From assembly GCF_019104945.1 (NCBI RefSeq), contig NZ_JAHRWW010000011.1, positions 1 to 64,000 on the forward strand: a DNA stretch of 64,000 bases, read 5' to 3'. The position numbers and the translations under genes were made by a program. The stretch is from Thermomonas sp. Lineage in GTDB: Bacteria > Pseudomonadota > Gammaproteobacteria > Xanthomonadales > Xanthomonadaceae. The notes under the pieces are model-generated. The model had not been told where the DNA came from and made no database searches. It saw only the letters and a list, made by a program, of their open reading frames with translations. How positions within the stretch are numbered: position 1 is the first letter of the stretch; each line of letters starts with the position of its first letter. Below, piece by piece: positions 52,059-62,800 of this stretch.

Positions 52059-53460
52059 CGCCGCGCACATTTGGGTAGTGGACGACGATCGTTCGGTGCG
52101 CTTCGTGCTGGCCACCGCACTCGGTGAAGCTGGGTTTCGCGTCACTGCGTTCGGCGACGCCGGTGAAGTGCTCGATGCACTTGCCTCAGGCCGCGTACCC
52201 GACCTACTGCTTACCGATGTGCGTATGCCTGGCGAAAGCGGCCTTGCGCTGCTGGATAAGCTGCACGTGAAATTGCCGCAGCTCCCCGTGATCGTGATGT
52301 CGGCGCACACCGACATCAGCAGCACCGCCAGCGCGTTTCGCGGCGGCGCGCGCGAGTTTCTATCCAAACCGTTTGATCTCGATGAAGCGGTGGCCGTTGT
52401 GCAGCGCGCACTGCCGGAAACTACCGCCACATCCCACGCATCGCCTGCCCATAACCTTCCCAAAGAATCACTACTGGTGGGCGAAACCCCGGCCATGCGT
52501 GAACTGTTCCGCGCCATTGGACGGTTGGCGCAAGTGCCGCTGGCGGTGCTGATCACCGGCGAAACCGGCACCGGCAAAGAACTGGTGGCGCGGGCGCTGC
52601 ACCGAGAATCACCGCGCGCGCAACGTCCGTTTGTCGCGCTCAATACCGCCGCCATTCCGGCAGAGCTATTGGAGTCGGAGCTATTTGGCCACGAAGCGGG
52701 CGCGTTTACTGGCGCGCAGAAACGCACTATTGGGCGCTTTGAGCAGGCCGACGGCGGCACGCTGTTTTTGGATGAAATTGGTGACATGCCCGCCGCGCTG
52801 CAAACCCGGCTGTTGCGTGTACTCGCCGAAGGCGAGTTTTTCCGTGTCGGTGGGCGTGAACTGATTCGCGTGGACGTGCGGGTGATTGCCGCCACCCATC
52901 AGCCGTTGGAAGCGCTGGTGGAACAAGGCCGCTTCCGTGCCGACCTGCTGCACCGCCTCGACGTGGTGCGGCTGCGTCTGCCGCCACTGCGCGAACGCCG
53001 TGCAGATATTGCGCTGCTTGCCGCACGTTTCTTAGAGCACGCCGCGCACAAGCTTGGCATTCGCAGCAAAACCCTAACCGCCGCGGCCTTGCAGCAGCTC
53101 ACCGAGTACCCGTGGCCGGGCAATGTGCGCGAGTTAGAAAACGTCTGCTGGCGGCTTGCGGCGCTCACCAGTGGCGCGCATATCGGCCCAGCAGACCTGC
53201 ATGTGGCGCTTCCAACAACGCCTGCGCGCGGCGCGGCACACGCTGAACACTGGACGCACGCGCTGCACCAATGGGCGCGCGCCGAGCTTTCAGAAAACAC
53301 GCCGCAATTGCACGACAAAGCGCGAACACTCTTCGACCAAACCCTGCTGGAAGCCGCGCTCGAATTCTGTCATGGGCACCGCAGCGATGCCGCCGATGCG
53401 CTTGGCCTCAGTCGCAATACCGTGACGCGCAAACTTGGCAGCTCACGCAAACCACGCTAG
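52051..53460 (+). CDS. ntrC: Nitrogen-regulation response regulator NtrC
   Basis: A 469-residue sigma-54 activator. The receiver (residues 1-120) has DDD near 10-12 and the phospho-acceptor in LLLTDVRMPGESG (near 55). The AAA+ domain has Walker A GETGTGKE, the sigma-54-contact loop GAFTGA (near 215), GGTLFLDEIGDMP and the R-finger region. The C-terminal Fis-like helix-turn-helix is ALEFCHGHRSDAADALGLSRNTVTRKL. It should act at the glnA enhancer 4.6 kb upstream and at the site over the ntrB start. Confidence 0.96.
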   Translation: MPNAAHIWVVDDDRSVRFVLATALGEAGFRVTAFGDAGEVLDALASGRVPDLLLTDVRMPGESGLALLDKLHVKLPQLPVIVMSAHTDISSTASAFRGGAREFLSKPFDLDEAVAVVQRALPETTATSHASPAHNLPKESLLVGETPAMRELFRAIGRLAQVPLAVLITGETGTGKELVARALHRESPRAQRPFVALNTAAIPAELLESELFGHEAGAFTGAQKRTIGRFEQADGGTLFLDEIGDMPAALQTRLLRVLAEGEFFRVGGRELIRVDVRVIAATHQPLEALVEQGRFRADLLHRLDVVRLRLPPLRERRADIALLAARFLEHAAHKLGIRSKTLTAAALQQLTEYPWPGNVRELENVCWRLAALTSGAHIGPADLHVALPTTPARGAAHAEHWTHALHQWARAELSENTPQLHDKARTLFDQTLLEAALEFCHGHRSDAADALGLSRNTVTRKLGSSRKPR

Positions 53461-53533
53461 AGCACGCCTCCACACCGGCTAAATGCCTGCACATGGCATG
53501 ATGCTGGATCATTCGTACGAAGGGCTTTCATCT

Positions 53534-54106
53534 ATGCGATCTTCACTTGGCCTTGCCGCACTGCTGGCCGCGCTCACCGCATGCTCCACAGCACCGCATT
53601 CGAACAGCGTGCCCAAAACCACCACGGTACCAACACCGAACGCAGCTACTCGACACGCCGTGGCCAATCTTGCCTCGGCCTCAGGCAGCCTCGTCAGCGG
53701 GCGCTTGCTGCTTGCATCAACGCCAAGCGGCGTGCGCATCAGCGGCGATATTGGCGGCTTGCAGCCCAACGCCCAGCACGGCTTTCATATCCATGAAAAA
53801 GGCGACTGCAGCGCGGTGGATGGCAGCGCCGCAGGCGGCCATTTCAATCCAGATAAAAAACCGCATGGCCGCGTGGGTGCAGGCCCGCATCACGCGGGCG
53901 ATAGCGACAATATCGTGGCTGATACGCAGGGCGTAGCACATCTCAACATTGTGCTAAATGGCATTAGCCTAGGCAGTGGCGCGGGCAACGACGTGGCCAA
54001 CCGCGCGCTGATCGTGCATGCGGTGGCCGATGACTACACCAGCCAACCGGCGGGCAATGCGGGCGCGCGCGTGGCCTGCGGGGTCATCCGCTTAAGCCAG
54101 CCGTAG
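53534..54106 (+). CDS. sodC: Cu/Zn superoxide dismutase, lipoprotein
   Basis: A 190-residue precursor with lipobox LTAC (cysteine near residue 17), so the enzyme is tethered to the envelope. Metal ligands are in HGFHIHEKGDC, GGHFNPDKKPHG, HHAGDSDNIV and IVHAVADDY. The disulfide cysteines are in GDCSA and ACGVI. It removes superoxide in the periplasm. The start at 53534 begins the signal peptide; a frame 51 bp upstream is less likely. Confidence 0.93.
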   Translation: MRSSLGLAALLAALTACSTAPHSNSVPKTTTVPTPNAATRHAVANLASASGSLVSGRLLLASTPSGVRISGDIGGLQPNAQHGFHIHEKGDCSAVDGSAAGGHFNPDKKPHGRVGAGPHHAGDSDNIVADTQGVAHLNIVLNGISLGSGAGNDVANRALIVHAVADDYTSQPAGNAGARVACGVIRLSQP

Positions 54107-54127
54107 TCGGCGCAGCGGGCAGCGCGC

Positions 54128-54985
54128 TTACTGCGCGCCGCCGCCGTGTTCAAAATTCACCGTCATCCCGTGCGCCTCAAATACCGCCGCGTACTGGCGC
54201 TGGCGCATCTGATAGTGGGCAAAACCGCGTTCCAGCTTGGCCGGGTCGGTTTCCTCCGGCGCGTTGCGCTGCTGCCATGTTGCCGGATCAAGCAGCGCGA
54301 TATGCATCTGGCCTTCGCCATAGCGCACCAAAGGCTCTGGCGGCACGTCCAGCGCATACGCGCTTTCTGGCTCTAGTAGCGCGGTTTCCAGCAGCGCCCA
54401 CAAGCCATCTAATTCCATATTTTGAAACTGCATCGCCATTACCGATAGCAGGTCGTGCAGGCTCATGTAGCGAATATGTTCGGCATCCGCACCAAGACCA
54501 TCGCGAATGAGCATGGCAGCATCAGCTTCGGCCATGCCGTGATCGAACAGCACGTACTCCAAGCGCTCATTCGCCAGCGCCACCGCAGGCCCATGCAATA
54601 CAAACGGCATCACCCGCAGCCCGCCGCCTAACAGGGCAGGATCGGCGCGCATGCTGTCGTGCACGCCCCCTTGCGCGTCGCTGCCAAAGCCCACCAGCCG
54701 CGCCCCCATCCCCTGTTCGGGCGCACGCTTGAGCAGGCTTTCCACATTTCGATGCTGCGGCCAACCGCTGCGCAGCACTTCGGCCGGATCAAAATGGGTG
54801 GTCAATAAGGCGATATCGCAGCTGGCGACCTGTGGCACCAGCGAGGTAAGGTCGCGCCCCATCAGCACCGCGAGATCTCCCGCCAGCTTGGCGGGCATCG
54901 CCGCGTGCTGCGGCGGCTTGCCATCGCGCAATTCAATGGCGATCACGCCGTAAAACACATCGGGACGGATAGTAGAAGCAGACAT
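54128..54985 (-). CDS. Protein of unknown function
   Basis: About 285 residues from ATG 54985 (an upstream start at 55018 is possible). No signal peptide or membrane segment. It looks globular and mixed alpha/beta: DVFYGVIAIELRDGKPPQHAAM near the N-terminus, RVMPFVLHGPAVALANERLEYVLFDHGMAEAD in the middle and a Glu/Arg-rich helical C-terminus (LERGFAHYQMRQRQYAAVFEAHG). I do not recognise the family. It is divergent from the thiolase gene (81 bp between starts) and convergent with sodC. Confidence 0.7.
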   Translation of the reverse strand: MSASTIRPDVFYGVIAIELRDGKPPQHAAMPAKLAGDLAVLMGRDLTSLVPQVASCDIALLTTHFDPAEVLRSGWPQHRNVESLLKRAPEQGMGARLVGFGSDAQGGVHDSMRADPALLGGGLRVMPFVLHGPAVALANERLEYVLFDHGMAEADAAMLIRDGLGADAEHIRYMSLHDLLSVMAMQFQNMELDGLWALLETALLEPESAYALDVPPEPLVRYGEGQMHIALLDPATWQQRNAPEETDPAKLERGFAHYQMRQRQYAAVFEAHGMTVNFEHGGGAQ

Positions 54986-55066
54986 ATGGAGTTTCGACTC
55001 TGAAATGGAACGGTACACTCAGCGCTACATTATGCCCGCGCAGCGGGTCCGTCCTTGAGGTGAGTC

Positions 55067-56344
55067 ATGCAACACGGTCGTCCAGTCGCCATTTTAGGCG
55101 GAGTTCGTATCCCTTTCTGCCGTCAAAACACGGCTTATGCCGACGTGGGCAACCTTGGCATGTCGGTGCGCACGCTGGGCGCGCTGGTGGAAAAGTTTGG
55201 TCTGCACGACCAGCAGCTGGGTGAAGTGGCGATGGGGGCGGTGATCAAGCATTCCTCCGACTGGAACCTTGGCCGCGAAGCCGCACTCTCGTCTGGGCTA
55301 TCGCCACGCACGCCGGGCATCACCCTGCAGCGCGCCTGCGGCACGTCGCTGGACACCATCAACCTCATTGCCAGCAAAATTGCCACCGGGCAAATTGAAT
55401 CAGGCATCGGCGGCGGCTCTGACACCACCTCCGATGTGCCCATTGTGTACGGCAAGGCGCTGCGCAGCCGTTTGCTGCACGCTGCGGCCGCCAAGACCTT
55501 CGGGCAAAAACTTTCCGCGTTCAAAGGCTTTCGCCCGTCTGAACTCAAGCCCGATTTCCCCGGCGTGGCCGAGCCGCGCACTGGCAAGTCGATGGGCGAT
55601 CATTGCGAAGACATGGCCAAAGAATGGGACATCAGCCGCGAAGCGCAAGATGCGCTGGCAGTAGATTCCCACCACAAGCTGGCAGCGGCTTATTCGCGCG
55701 GTTTTTTTGATGACCTCGTGGTGGGTTTTCGCGGCGTGAACCGCGACAATATCCTGCGCCCGGATACCAGCCTCGAAAAATTAGCCACGCTTAAACCGGC
55801 GTTCGATAAAACCTCCGGGCGCGGCACGCTGACCGCTGGCAACTCCACCCCGCTTACCGACGGCGCCTCGGCCTGTCTGCTGGGTAGTGATGATTGGGCA
55901 CAGCAACATGGTTTTGAAGTGCTCTGCCATCTGCGCGACGTGCAGGTGGCGGCGGTGGATTTTGTTCACGGCGAGGGCTTGCTGATGGCCCCCACCATCG
56001 CCGTGGCCGAGATGCTCGCGCGCAATAATTTAAGCCTGCAAGATTTTGACTTCTACGAAATCCACGAAGCCTTCGCCGCGCAGGTGCTATGCACACTCAA
56101 AGCGTGGGAAAGTGCCGATTACTGCAAGCAGCGGCTGGGGCTAGACGCGCCACTGGGCCGCATCGACCCGAACCGCATCAACCCCAACGGCTCATCCTTG
56201 GCCACCGGCCACCCCTTCGCCGCCACCGGCGCACGCATCGTGGCCAGCGCCGCTAAAGAGCTCAAACAACGCGGCGGCCGCCGCGCGCTGATCTCCATCT
56301 GCACGGCGGGTGGCATGGGGGTAACGGCGATTTTGGAGCGGTGA
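55067..56344 (+). CDS. Thiolase, FadI-type acetyl-CoA acyltransferase
   Basis: A 425-residue thiolase. The nucleophilic cysteine is in QRACGTSLD (near residue 91), the His motifs are EIHEAFAAQV and GHPFAATGARI, and the second cysteine is in CTAGGMGVTAI. Sequence style and length resemble FadI/AtoB-like long thiolases of beta-oxidation. GAGGTGA precedes the ATG. The FadJ partner is not in the window; the SDR at 26 kb is unlinked. Confidence 0.9.
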   Translation: MQHGRPVAILGGVRIPFCRQNTAYADVGNLGMSVRTLGALVEKFGLHDQQLGEVAMGAVIKHSSDWNLGREAALSSGLSPRTPGITLQRACGTSLDTINLIASKIATGQIESGIGGGSDTTSDVPIVYGKALRSRLLHAAAAKTFGQKLSAFKGFRPSELKPDFPGVAEPRTGKSMGDHCEDMAKEWDISREAQDALAVDSHHKLAAAYSRGFFDDLVVGFRGVNRDNILRPDTSLEKLATLKPAFDKTSGRGTLTAGNSTPLTDGASACLLGSDDWAQQHGFEVLCHLRDVQVAAVDFVHGEGLLMAPTIAVAEMLARNNLSLQDFDFYEIHEAFAAQVLCTLKAWESADYCKQRLGLDAPLGRIDPNRINPNGSSLATGHPFAATGARIVASAAKELKQRGGRRALISICTAGGMGVTAILER

Positions 56345-56360
56345 GGCTCCGGCACACCTT

Positions 56361-56555
56361 TTAATTTGCGCGCGGCTTTCGTCTAAAACGGCCCATCAAA
56401 TAGGCGGCTGCAGATAGCAATGTCAGCAGCCCGACATAAGAGCCCATCGTGACGGTATCTGCAATCCAATTCGGCTTAGTAAATGCGAGCACGCTAAGTA
56501 ACAAAGCAATGCTAAAAAGAACTAATGCAATTTTGTAGTACATGTTGATTTTCAT
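56361..56555 (-). CDS. Small two-helix membrane protein, unknown
   Basis: A 64-residue protein with two hydrophobic helices (IALVLFSIALLLSVLAF and SYVGLLTLLSAAAYLM) and a basic tail (GRFRRKPRAN). It follows the 135-residue orphan gene by 3 bp, so the two are probably one operon. The DNA is clearly richer in A/T than the surroundings. Function unknown. Confidence 0.6.
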   Translation of the reverse strand: MKINMYYKIALVLFSIALLLSVLAFTKPNWIADTVTMGSYVGLLTLLSAAAYLMGRFRRKPRAN

Positions 56556-56558
56556 AAT

Positions 56559-56966
56559 TTAGTGCCGCTGCAGCCTACACGTCACTCTGACACCACCAGG
56601 AATGCCTGAATTTGAGCACACATATGTACTGCCTCCTTGAGAGGTATTAACGTTAACGCCCATATCAAGCAATCTCATTGTGAAATTTGCAAGGTCTACA
56701 CCACTACCTCGTCCATCAAATATATATGTGCCACCAGATGTTATCAAATCATTCGGACTTTCTGGAATATCATTCCCATGAGAATCTTTAGAAGAATTTT
56801 TAACATACTCCCACACTTTCATATCCCAATTCCATCTATATGTCGACTGACTTCCGTCTGAAAACTTAGCGATTACAAAGAAATAACTACTGACACTCGA
56901 TATAGACTCTAACCGAAGCATACGCCCATAATGATAAAACCCTACAAGAAAAGACCTGATTAGCAC
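56559..56966 (-). CDS. AT-rich orphan protein
   Basis: A protein of up to 135 residues starting at GTG 56966 (ATG 56921 is an alternative). It has SVSSYFFVIAKFSDGSQSTYRWNWDMKVWEYVKNSSKDSHGNDIPESP then a Gly-rich region and two cysteines near the end (YVCSNSG, VTCRLQ). I do not recognise a family. Codon use and base composition differ from flanking genes, which suggests recent transfer. A short membrane protein follows 3 bp downstream. Confidence 0.55.
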   Translation of the reverse strand: MLIRSFLVGFYHYGRMLRLESISSVSSYFFVIAKFSDGSQSTYRWNWDMKVWEYVKNSSKDSHGNDIPESPNDLITSGGTYIFDGRGSGVDLANFTMRLLDMGVNVNTSQGGSTYVCSNSGIPGGVRVTCRLQRH

Positions 56967-57050
56967 GAACCCTCAGCAACGAATATTGGCGCATCTCGCA
57001 CTTGTTCATGGCGTCTCCCCGCAGGCATGTACACCCCGTCCTGACGCCTT

Positions 57051-59387
57051 TTAAGGCTTCAACGTCCGCTCAAACAGCTCGTAAATCCGGCGATATTCGT
57101 CGTACCAGCTATCGGGGTGGACAAAGCCGTGGCGCTCCATGGGGTACGGTGCTAGCTCCCATTTGTCTTTGCGCAGCTCGATGAGTTTCTGGCTCATCAT
57201 TACCGAGTCTTTGAAGAACACGTTGTCGTCGATCATGCCGTGGGCAATCAGCAGATTGTCTTGCAGACCTTCTGCGTATTCGATCGGCGAGGAGCGTTTG
57301 TAAGCTTCAGGATCAAGTTCCGGAGTATTGAGGATATTCGACGTGTAGCCGTGGTTGTACTGCGACCAGTCGCTGACCGGGCGCAATGCGGCACCAGCCT
57401 TGAATACACCGGGCTTCTGGAACAGCGCCGCAAAGGTCATGAAGCCACCGTAGCTGCCGCCGTAGATGCCTGCGTGACCGCGGTCACCTTGCTTGTTCTC
57501 CACCAGCCAGTCGAGGCCATCCAAATAATCTTCCAGCTCGGGCTTGCCCATCCAGCGATAGATTGCGGTGCGCCAGTCGCGGCCATAGCCTTCACTGGCG
57601 CGGTAGTCCAGATCCAGCACAATATAGCCTTGATTGACCAGCAGGTTATGAAACATCTGCTCACGGAAATAATTCGGCCAGCGCTTCGACACGTTTTGCA
57701 AATAGCCCGCACCGTGCACGAACATCACGATGGGATAGCGCTTGCCCGGCTCCATCTTCTCAGGGCCGTAGTATTTGCCCCAGATCGTGCCTGCGCCGTG
57801 TTTACTGGGCACTTGCACCATCTGCGGCTGGATCCATGTGCGTGTCTTGTACGCGGCAGTACGCGTGTCGGTAAGTGTCTTGGCTTCGCCTCCTTTGGCA
57901 TCCACCACGGCGAGCTGCGGTGGCGTGTAGGAAGACGAATAGCGCACCAATAGCGCACTGCCCTGCGGCGACACGGAGAAATCTTCGACACCGTCGAGTG
58001 CGGTCACTTCACGCACCTGTCCGCCGCGTGCAGGCACGTTGCACACTTCGTAATCGCCGGGCGTGACGCGATTGCACAGGAAGTAGAACGTACTGCCGTC
58101 GGGCGATACGCTGACCTGCGAGGTTTCCCAGCGGCCGTCGGTGAGTTGCAATGGTTTGCCGCCACTTTGCGTGTATAGATGCGAGAAGCCGCTTTCTTCA
58201 CTCAAATACCAAAGTGTTTTGCCATCGGGCATCCAGCCAAATTCGTTGAAGCCCCAGTTGATCCACGCGTCATCATGCAGACGGTGACGCGGCTGCAACG
58301 CGGCGCTTGCGGTATCTACGCTGGCGATCCAGCGGTCTTTGTTATCCACCGCACGCAGCATGACGGCGACGTTTTGAGCGTTGTTGCTCCATTGCATATC
58401 ACCAAGCTGGACCGGGCGATTGCCTTTCAACGGCTCTTTTCCTGCGGCCTTGCGCAGATCGGCTAGCGGATCGTTTTGAATCCCCGGAAGACCGTCGAAC
58501 TTCAGCGCGCGTACTTTGCCCGTGGCCACTTCTGCCAGCCACAGCGACTGCGGAACAGGGTCGTTGCGGCCCACGCGAGTACGCACATTTTCAAATTCTT
58601 CGTAGCCTGATTCGGTGACATACATCGGCATCTTGCCGCCGCGCCCGGCATCGGCCCCCTTGGCCTGCGTGGCCACCAATAACCAACGACCATCGGGTGA
58701 AAGCGCGGTATCGGTGATGTCTACATTCTTGCCCAGATATACCGGCGCTGCGGCGCGGGTTGGGTCGGCGCTGCGCCATGCGTCGGCTTGGTTGCGGGCG
58801 GCATCACGGCGGTCGAGGGTCTCGCGCAGGGTATCGATCCGGCGTAGCTGGCGGTCACGCAGGTCATCGGCCTTGGGCGGCGTACCCGGTGCATCTTCGG
58901 CCAGTGCTTGTGCGGCTAGTGCCACCGCTCGGCCATCCCAGCGATACCAGTTTCCACCGGCCTGCCAAACCAAGCTGCCGTTTGGCCCCCATTGCAGACG
59001 GCGGGCGTTTTGATTGTCGCGGCTGAGCTGGGTCAGCGCGCCACTGCGCAGGTCACGAATAAACACATCGCCATTGCGCACAAACGCACTGCGTGCGGCG
59101 CTGGCATCGAGCAGTGCATTGGCTGCATCCAGATCTGCGCGCGCTGTATCTGCCACCGGCGCAGCGGCCGCGCCATCCAGCCCCACCTGCCACGTATCGC
59201 GTACGATGGCTCCTGCACGTTTTTGCTGAAATTGCGCCGCCTTGCCATCCCAGCGCCACCAAGCGCTTTCCACCGAAGGGCCGATCCAATCTTGATCATC
59301 CATCGCCTGCGCCAAGGTCACCGGCTCGGCGGCGTGCGCCGCAGACAGACTGGCCAACAGGGCAAACGCAAGTGGTGCAAGGCGCAT
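57051..59387 (-). CDS. S9-family serine peptidase (DPP IV-like), secreted
   Basis: About 778 residues. A signal peptide covers residues 1-20 (ending AHA-AEP). A beta-propeller with repeated SPDG-type turns (LSPDGRWLLVAT, SVSPDGSTFYFL) fills residues 60-500. The alpha/beta-hydrolase domain follows, with catalytic Ser in GGSYGGFM, Asp in HGMIDDNV and His in ERHGF. It likely removes dipeptides in the periplasm or outside. The start at 59387 has AGGA six bases upstream. Confidence 0.92.
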   Translation of the reverse strand: MRLAPLAFALLASLSAAHAAEPVTLAQAMDDQDWIGPSVESAWWRWDGKAAQFQQKRAGAIVRDTWQVGLDGAAAAPVADTARADLDAANALLDASAARSAFVRNGDVFIRDLRSGALTQLSRDNQNARRLQWGPNGSLVWQAGGNWYRWDGRAVALAAQALAEDAPGTPPKADDLRDRQLRRIDTLRETLDRRDAARNQADAWRSADPTRAAAPVYLGKNVDITDTALSPDGRWLLVATQAKGADAGRGGKMPMYVTESGYEEFENVRTRVGRNDPVPQSLWLAEVATGKVRALKFDGLPGIQNDPLADLRKAAGKEPLKGNRPVQLGDMQWSNNAQNVAVMLRAVDNKDRWIASVDTASAALQPRHRLHDDAWINWGFNEFGWMPDGKTLWYLSEESGFSHLYTQSGGKPLQLTDGRWETSQVSVSPDGSTFYFLCNRVTPGDYEVCNVPARGGQVREVTALDGVEDFSVSPQGSALLVRYSSSYTPPQLAVVDAKGGEAKTLTDTRTAAYKTRTWIQPQMVQVPSKHGAGTIWGKYYGPEKMEPGKRYPIVMFVHGAGYLQNVSKRWPNYFREQMFHNLLVNQGYIVLDLDYRASEGYGRDWRTAIYRWMGKPELEDYLDGLDWLVENKQGDRGHAGIYGGSYGGFMTFAALFQKPGVFKAGAALRPVSDWSQYNHGYTSNILNTPELDPEAYKRSSPIEYAEGLQDNLLIAHGMIDDNVFFKDSVMMSQKLIELRKDKWELAPYPMERHGFVHPDSWYDEYRRIYELFERTLKP

Positions 59388-59533
59388 AATCATTCCTAAA
59401 AACACGTCAAAAAAGAAAGATTAGCAGCCTATCGCATCCGAACCTGTGCCAAATGTCCCGCAGAGGTTCCGCTCACACGCAGTTTCCCGCACAATCCACC
59501 TTATCTTCCGCAAGACGATTCCCCCGGATCGCG

Positions 59534-59803
59534 ATGCTTGCTTTCGTTTACAAAAGCCTGAAGAAGGCCAACACCTACGTGTACCTCGCGGCGCGCGACG
59601 ATTTCGCACGTCTGCCCGAACCACTGCGCACCCAGCTGGGCGCGCTGCAGTTTGTGCTGGAAGTGACGCTGACACCGGAGCGCAAGCTGGCGCAAGAGAA
59701 CCCCGAGGTGGTGCGCGCCAATCTTGCCGCGCGTGGTTTTCATATTCAGTTTCCACCTACGGTGGAAGACCCCATGCACGAGGATTGGGGCACCGATGTC
59801 TGA
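59534..59803 (+). CDS. YcgL-domain protein
   Basis: An 89-residue protein starting MLAFVYKSLKKANTYVYLA, matching the YcgL family, with FVLEVTLTPERKLAQENPEVVRANLAARGFHIQFPP at the C-terminus. The role of YcgL is unknown in detail. The stop lies within the start of the ankyrin gene (8-bp overlap). Confidence 0.92.
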   Translation: MLAFVYKSLKKANTYVYLAARDDFARLPEPLRTQLGALQFVLEVTLTPERKLAQENPEVVRANLAARGFHIQFPPTVEDPMHEDWGTDV

Positions 59804-62800
59804 GCGCTCCACCGTTTCAGGAATGAGCCTACTTGCGCTTGGCCTGCTGCTTGCCGCGGTGAGCCTGCTTCCACAGACGGGTTCACCATGGGTGGCGCTT
59901 GCGCTGCTCTGGCTCGCGCAGCCGCCTACCGCACTTGGCCTGGCCCTGCTGCGCCGCTCGCGCCAGCATACCGACTTATCACGCGACGGCCTGCGCCTTG
60001 CGCTGCGTTGGTTAGCAGGGTTCACCGCCGCGGGCCTGCTGCTGGGCTGGCCTCTGGCACAGCTGCTGCACGCGCCGACACTAGGAAAAACACTGCTACT
60101 AAGCGGCCTTGCAGGTACCCTGCTGGCTACGCTTTGGTGGCAGTGGCCCGACTGGCACACCCTAGAGCAGCGCGGCCACCAGCCGACACCGCGCACGCTC
60201 CAGCGCGATGCGTGGCGCGGGCTGCTACAAGTCGCCTTGCCGATTTTTCTCGTACTCGCCGGGGGGCTGCTACTGGCATGGCCGGGGCTACTTAGTAGCA
60301 GTGCGCAGGTTCCCGTCGGCATCGCCTATATCACCCTGCTGGTGGTTGCGCACGTGCTGCTGCAATCGGCCTCGCCGCTGGAAAAGCGGCAAGGGCTTCC
60401 TATTGTCGAAATGGCCGAGCCCGCTTCTTCACAAACGACGCGAGAGGATGCGCTAGAAGCACTTCCCTTAGCGCCCACCAGCGCAGCGCAGGCGCTTGAT
60501 ACTTCCGAACTTGATCATCAACTGCTAGCCGCCGCACGTAGTGGCCGAGTGGATCGTGCGCTGGCGCTGCTGGCCAGCGGCGCCGATCCCAACGCGCGCG
60601 CCAGTGCCAATGCCCGCGACCGCCGCAGCCTAACGGTACTCGCGGCGGTGCTTCCCGACCTGCGTTTGCTGCGTGCGCTGATCGAACGCGGCGTGGACGT
60701 CAACGCCGCGCACGACGGGATGACCCCACTGCTCGCCGCCACCCGCGATAGCTGGCACGGCCGCCCCGAGGCGGTGATGACCCTGCTGACCAACGGTGCC
60801 GATCCGCATCAAACCGATGCTGAAGGCAATACGCCCCTGCATTTTGCCGCACGTAGCTCCGACCCCGGCGTAGCCGCTCTACTGCGCGACGCTGGTGCCG
60901 ATCTTGACGCGCTTAACGCCGAAGGCGTGTCCCCTCTGGGTAGCGCCTGCTCCGCTGGCAACTGGCGTTTGGCGCGTTTCTTGTTGGAGCGTCAAGCCAA
61001 GCCTCAGCCCGAAGGCGGCCGCCCTGCGCTGCTGCTTGCTGCGGCCAATGAAGACGATGACGGTGCAGGCGCACTGTTACTGCTTCGTCATAAAGCCAAC
61101 GTCAACGCCTGCGATCCGCGTGGGCGCAGTGCGTTGCACGAAGCCGCTGCGGGTGGCAACGTCAGCATTTGCCATATTTTGCTTGATGCGGGTGCCAACC
61201 CGAATGCCCGTGACTCCGCAGGGCGCACGCCGTTATTAGACGCCGCGCGTGCGGGCGCATTACCCGTTGTTGAGCACCTGATCGCCGCCAAGGCTGACGT
61301 ACACGCCACCGACCACCATCAACACACTGCGCTCAGCTGCGCGATGGCCAGCGGCAACAAAGCCCTCATCGCCCTGCTAGACCCCCAAGCCAGCGCGCGC
61401 ATGGATGCGTACAGCGAGGTCACGCCAGAACTTCCGCCGCAAATTCGGCTGCGTGATGCGCTGCTTACGGGAGCCGATACGCGGCAACTACTGCAATTGC
61501 GTGCGCACACCCAGCCGCACGAGCTGGACAGCCTGCTGCAGGACCCAGACATCACGCAATCCCCTGCACATATCGCATGGCTGCTCGCACAAGGCGCGAA
61601 CCCCGATGTGCATTCCCCCGGCCATTCCACGCCGGTATTTACGGCCCTAGCGCAAGGGGCTGAAGGCATCCGCACACTTTCCGCATTGTTTGCTGGCGGC
61701 GCATCCCCCGCAGGAGCAGGCGGCTTGGCACGCTTTTTGAGCGCCTGCCTAGCCCAGCAGCACACCGCCCCACGTTCAGAAGCCTTCGCCCTTGGCCTAC
61801 TGTCGCGCGGCGCTGATCCGTTTGCCGCAGATGAAAACGGCGCGCCGCCGCTGCCTCTCGCCGTGCGTTTAGGTTGGACACGACTACTCGAGCGCCTACT
61901 CGTCCTCGGCGCTGATCCCGATGGCTGCGATGCGCGCGGAATGACGGGGCTACATATCGCCACCGAGCAGCAACAGCTTTCCGCTGTGCAGCTCTTACTA
62001 ACATTCGGCGCCTCTCCGCACCGGCGCGCAGCAGACGGCCAAAGCCCTCTTGGCATCGCGCTCGCGAGTGGCCAGCCTGAGTTGATCGAGTGGTTGGATT
62101 GGCGTCTGTGGCCACTCCCTCACCGCCCGCTGCTTGCCAGTGATTTGCCTGCTGCGGCCATCATCGGCGACCTAGACGCTGTGCGTCGCCTCTTAGCTCT
62201 TGGTTTTCCCATCGACAGTACCGACCAGCAAGGCTGTACCGCACTGCTGCGTGCCGCAGGCTGTGGCCACCTCGCCTTGGTTGAGTTTTTGCTGGCGCAA
62301 GGCGCCAACCCGGGCCTTGCTGCCAAAACCGGCGCCACCCCCCTGTCGGCTGCGGTGAGTAAGCAGCAGCTGGACATTGTGGCCAAACTCCTCGATGCCG
62401 GCTGCGGTCTCGAACAGCGCTTACCGGGTGAGCTCACCGTGTTGATGCTGGCCGCCGCACTGGGTCTGCCCGATCTGGTCTCGCGCCTGCTGCAGGCCGG
62501 TGCCGACGTCCATGTGCGCGATGCGCAAGGCCTTAACCCGATGCACTGGGCCGCGCAGTATGGCTTTACCTCGCGCGACCGTACCCGCCTTCTGGCCCTC
62601 TTCGACGTATTGCTGCTCGCCGGAGCCGACCCAAGCAGTGGTAGCAAAACGGGCGTCACGCCGCTTCTATTTTTGCTTGGAAGCAAAGCCGAACCCGGTA
62701 CGCCCAGCAACGACGACATCTTGGTTGCGGCCACCGAACGCCTGCTGGATGAAGACATACCGGTGAACGCTCAAGATGCGCAGGGCACTACCGCCCTCCA

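Noticed and set aside
52011..52895. 294-codon open frame opposite ntrC
   Set aside because: Ser/Arg-rich shadow of the NtrC AAA+ domain.
61319..62056. 245-codon open frame opposite the ankyrin gene
   Set aside because: Low-complexity shadow produced by ankyrin codon periodicity.
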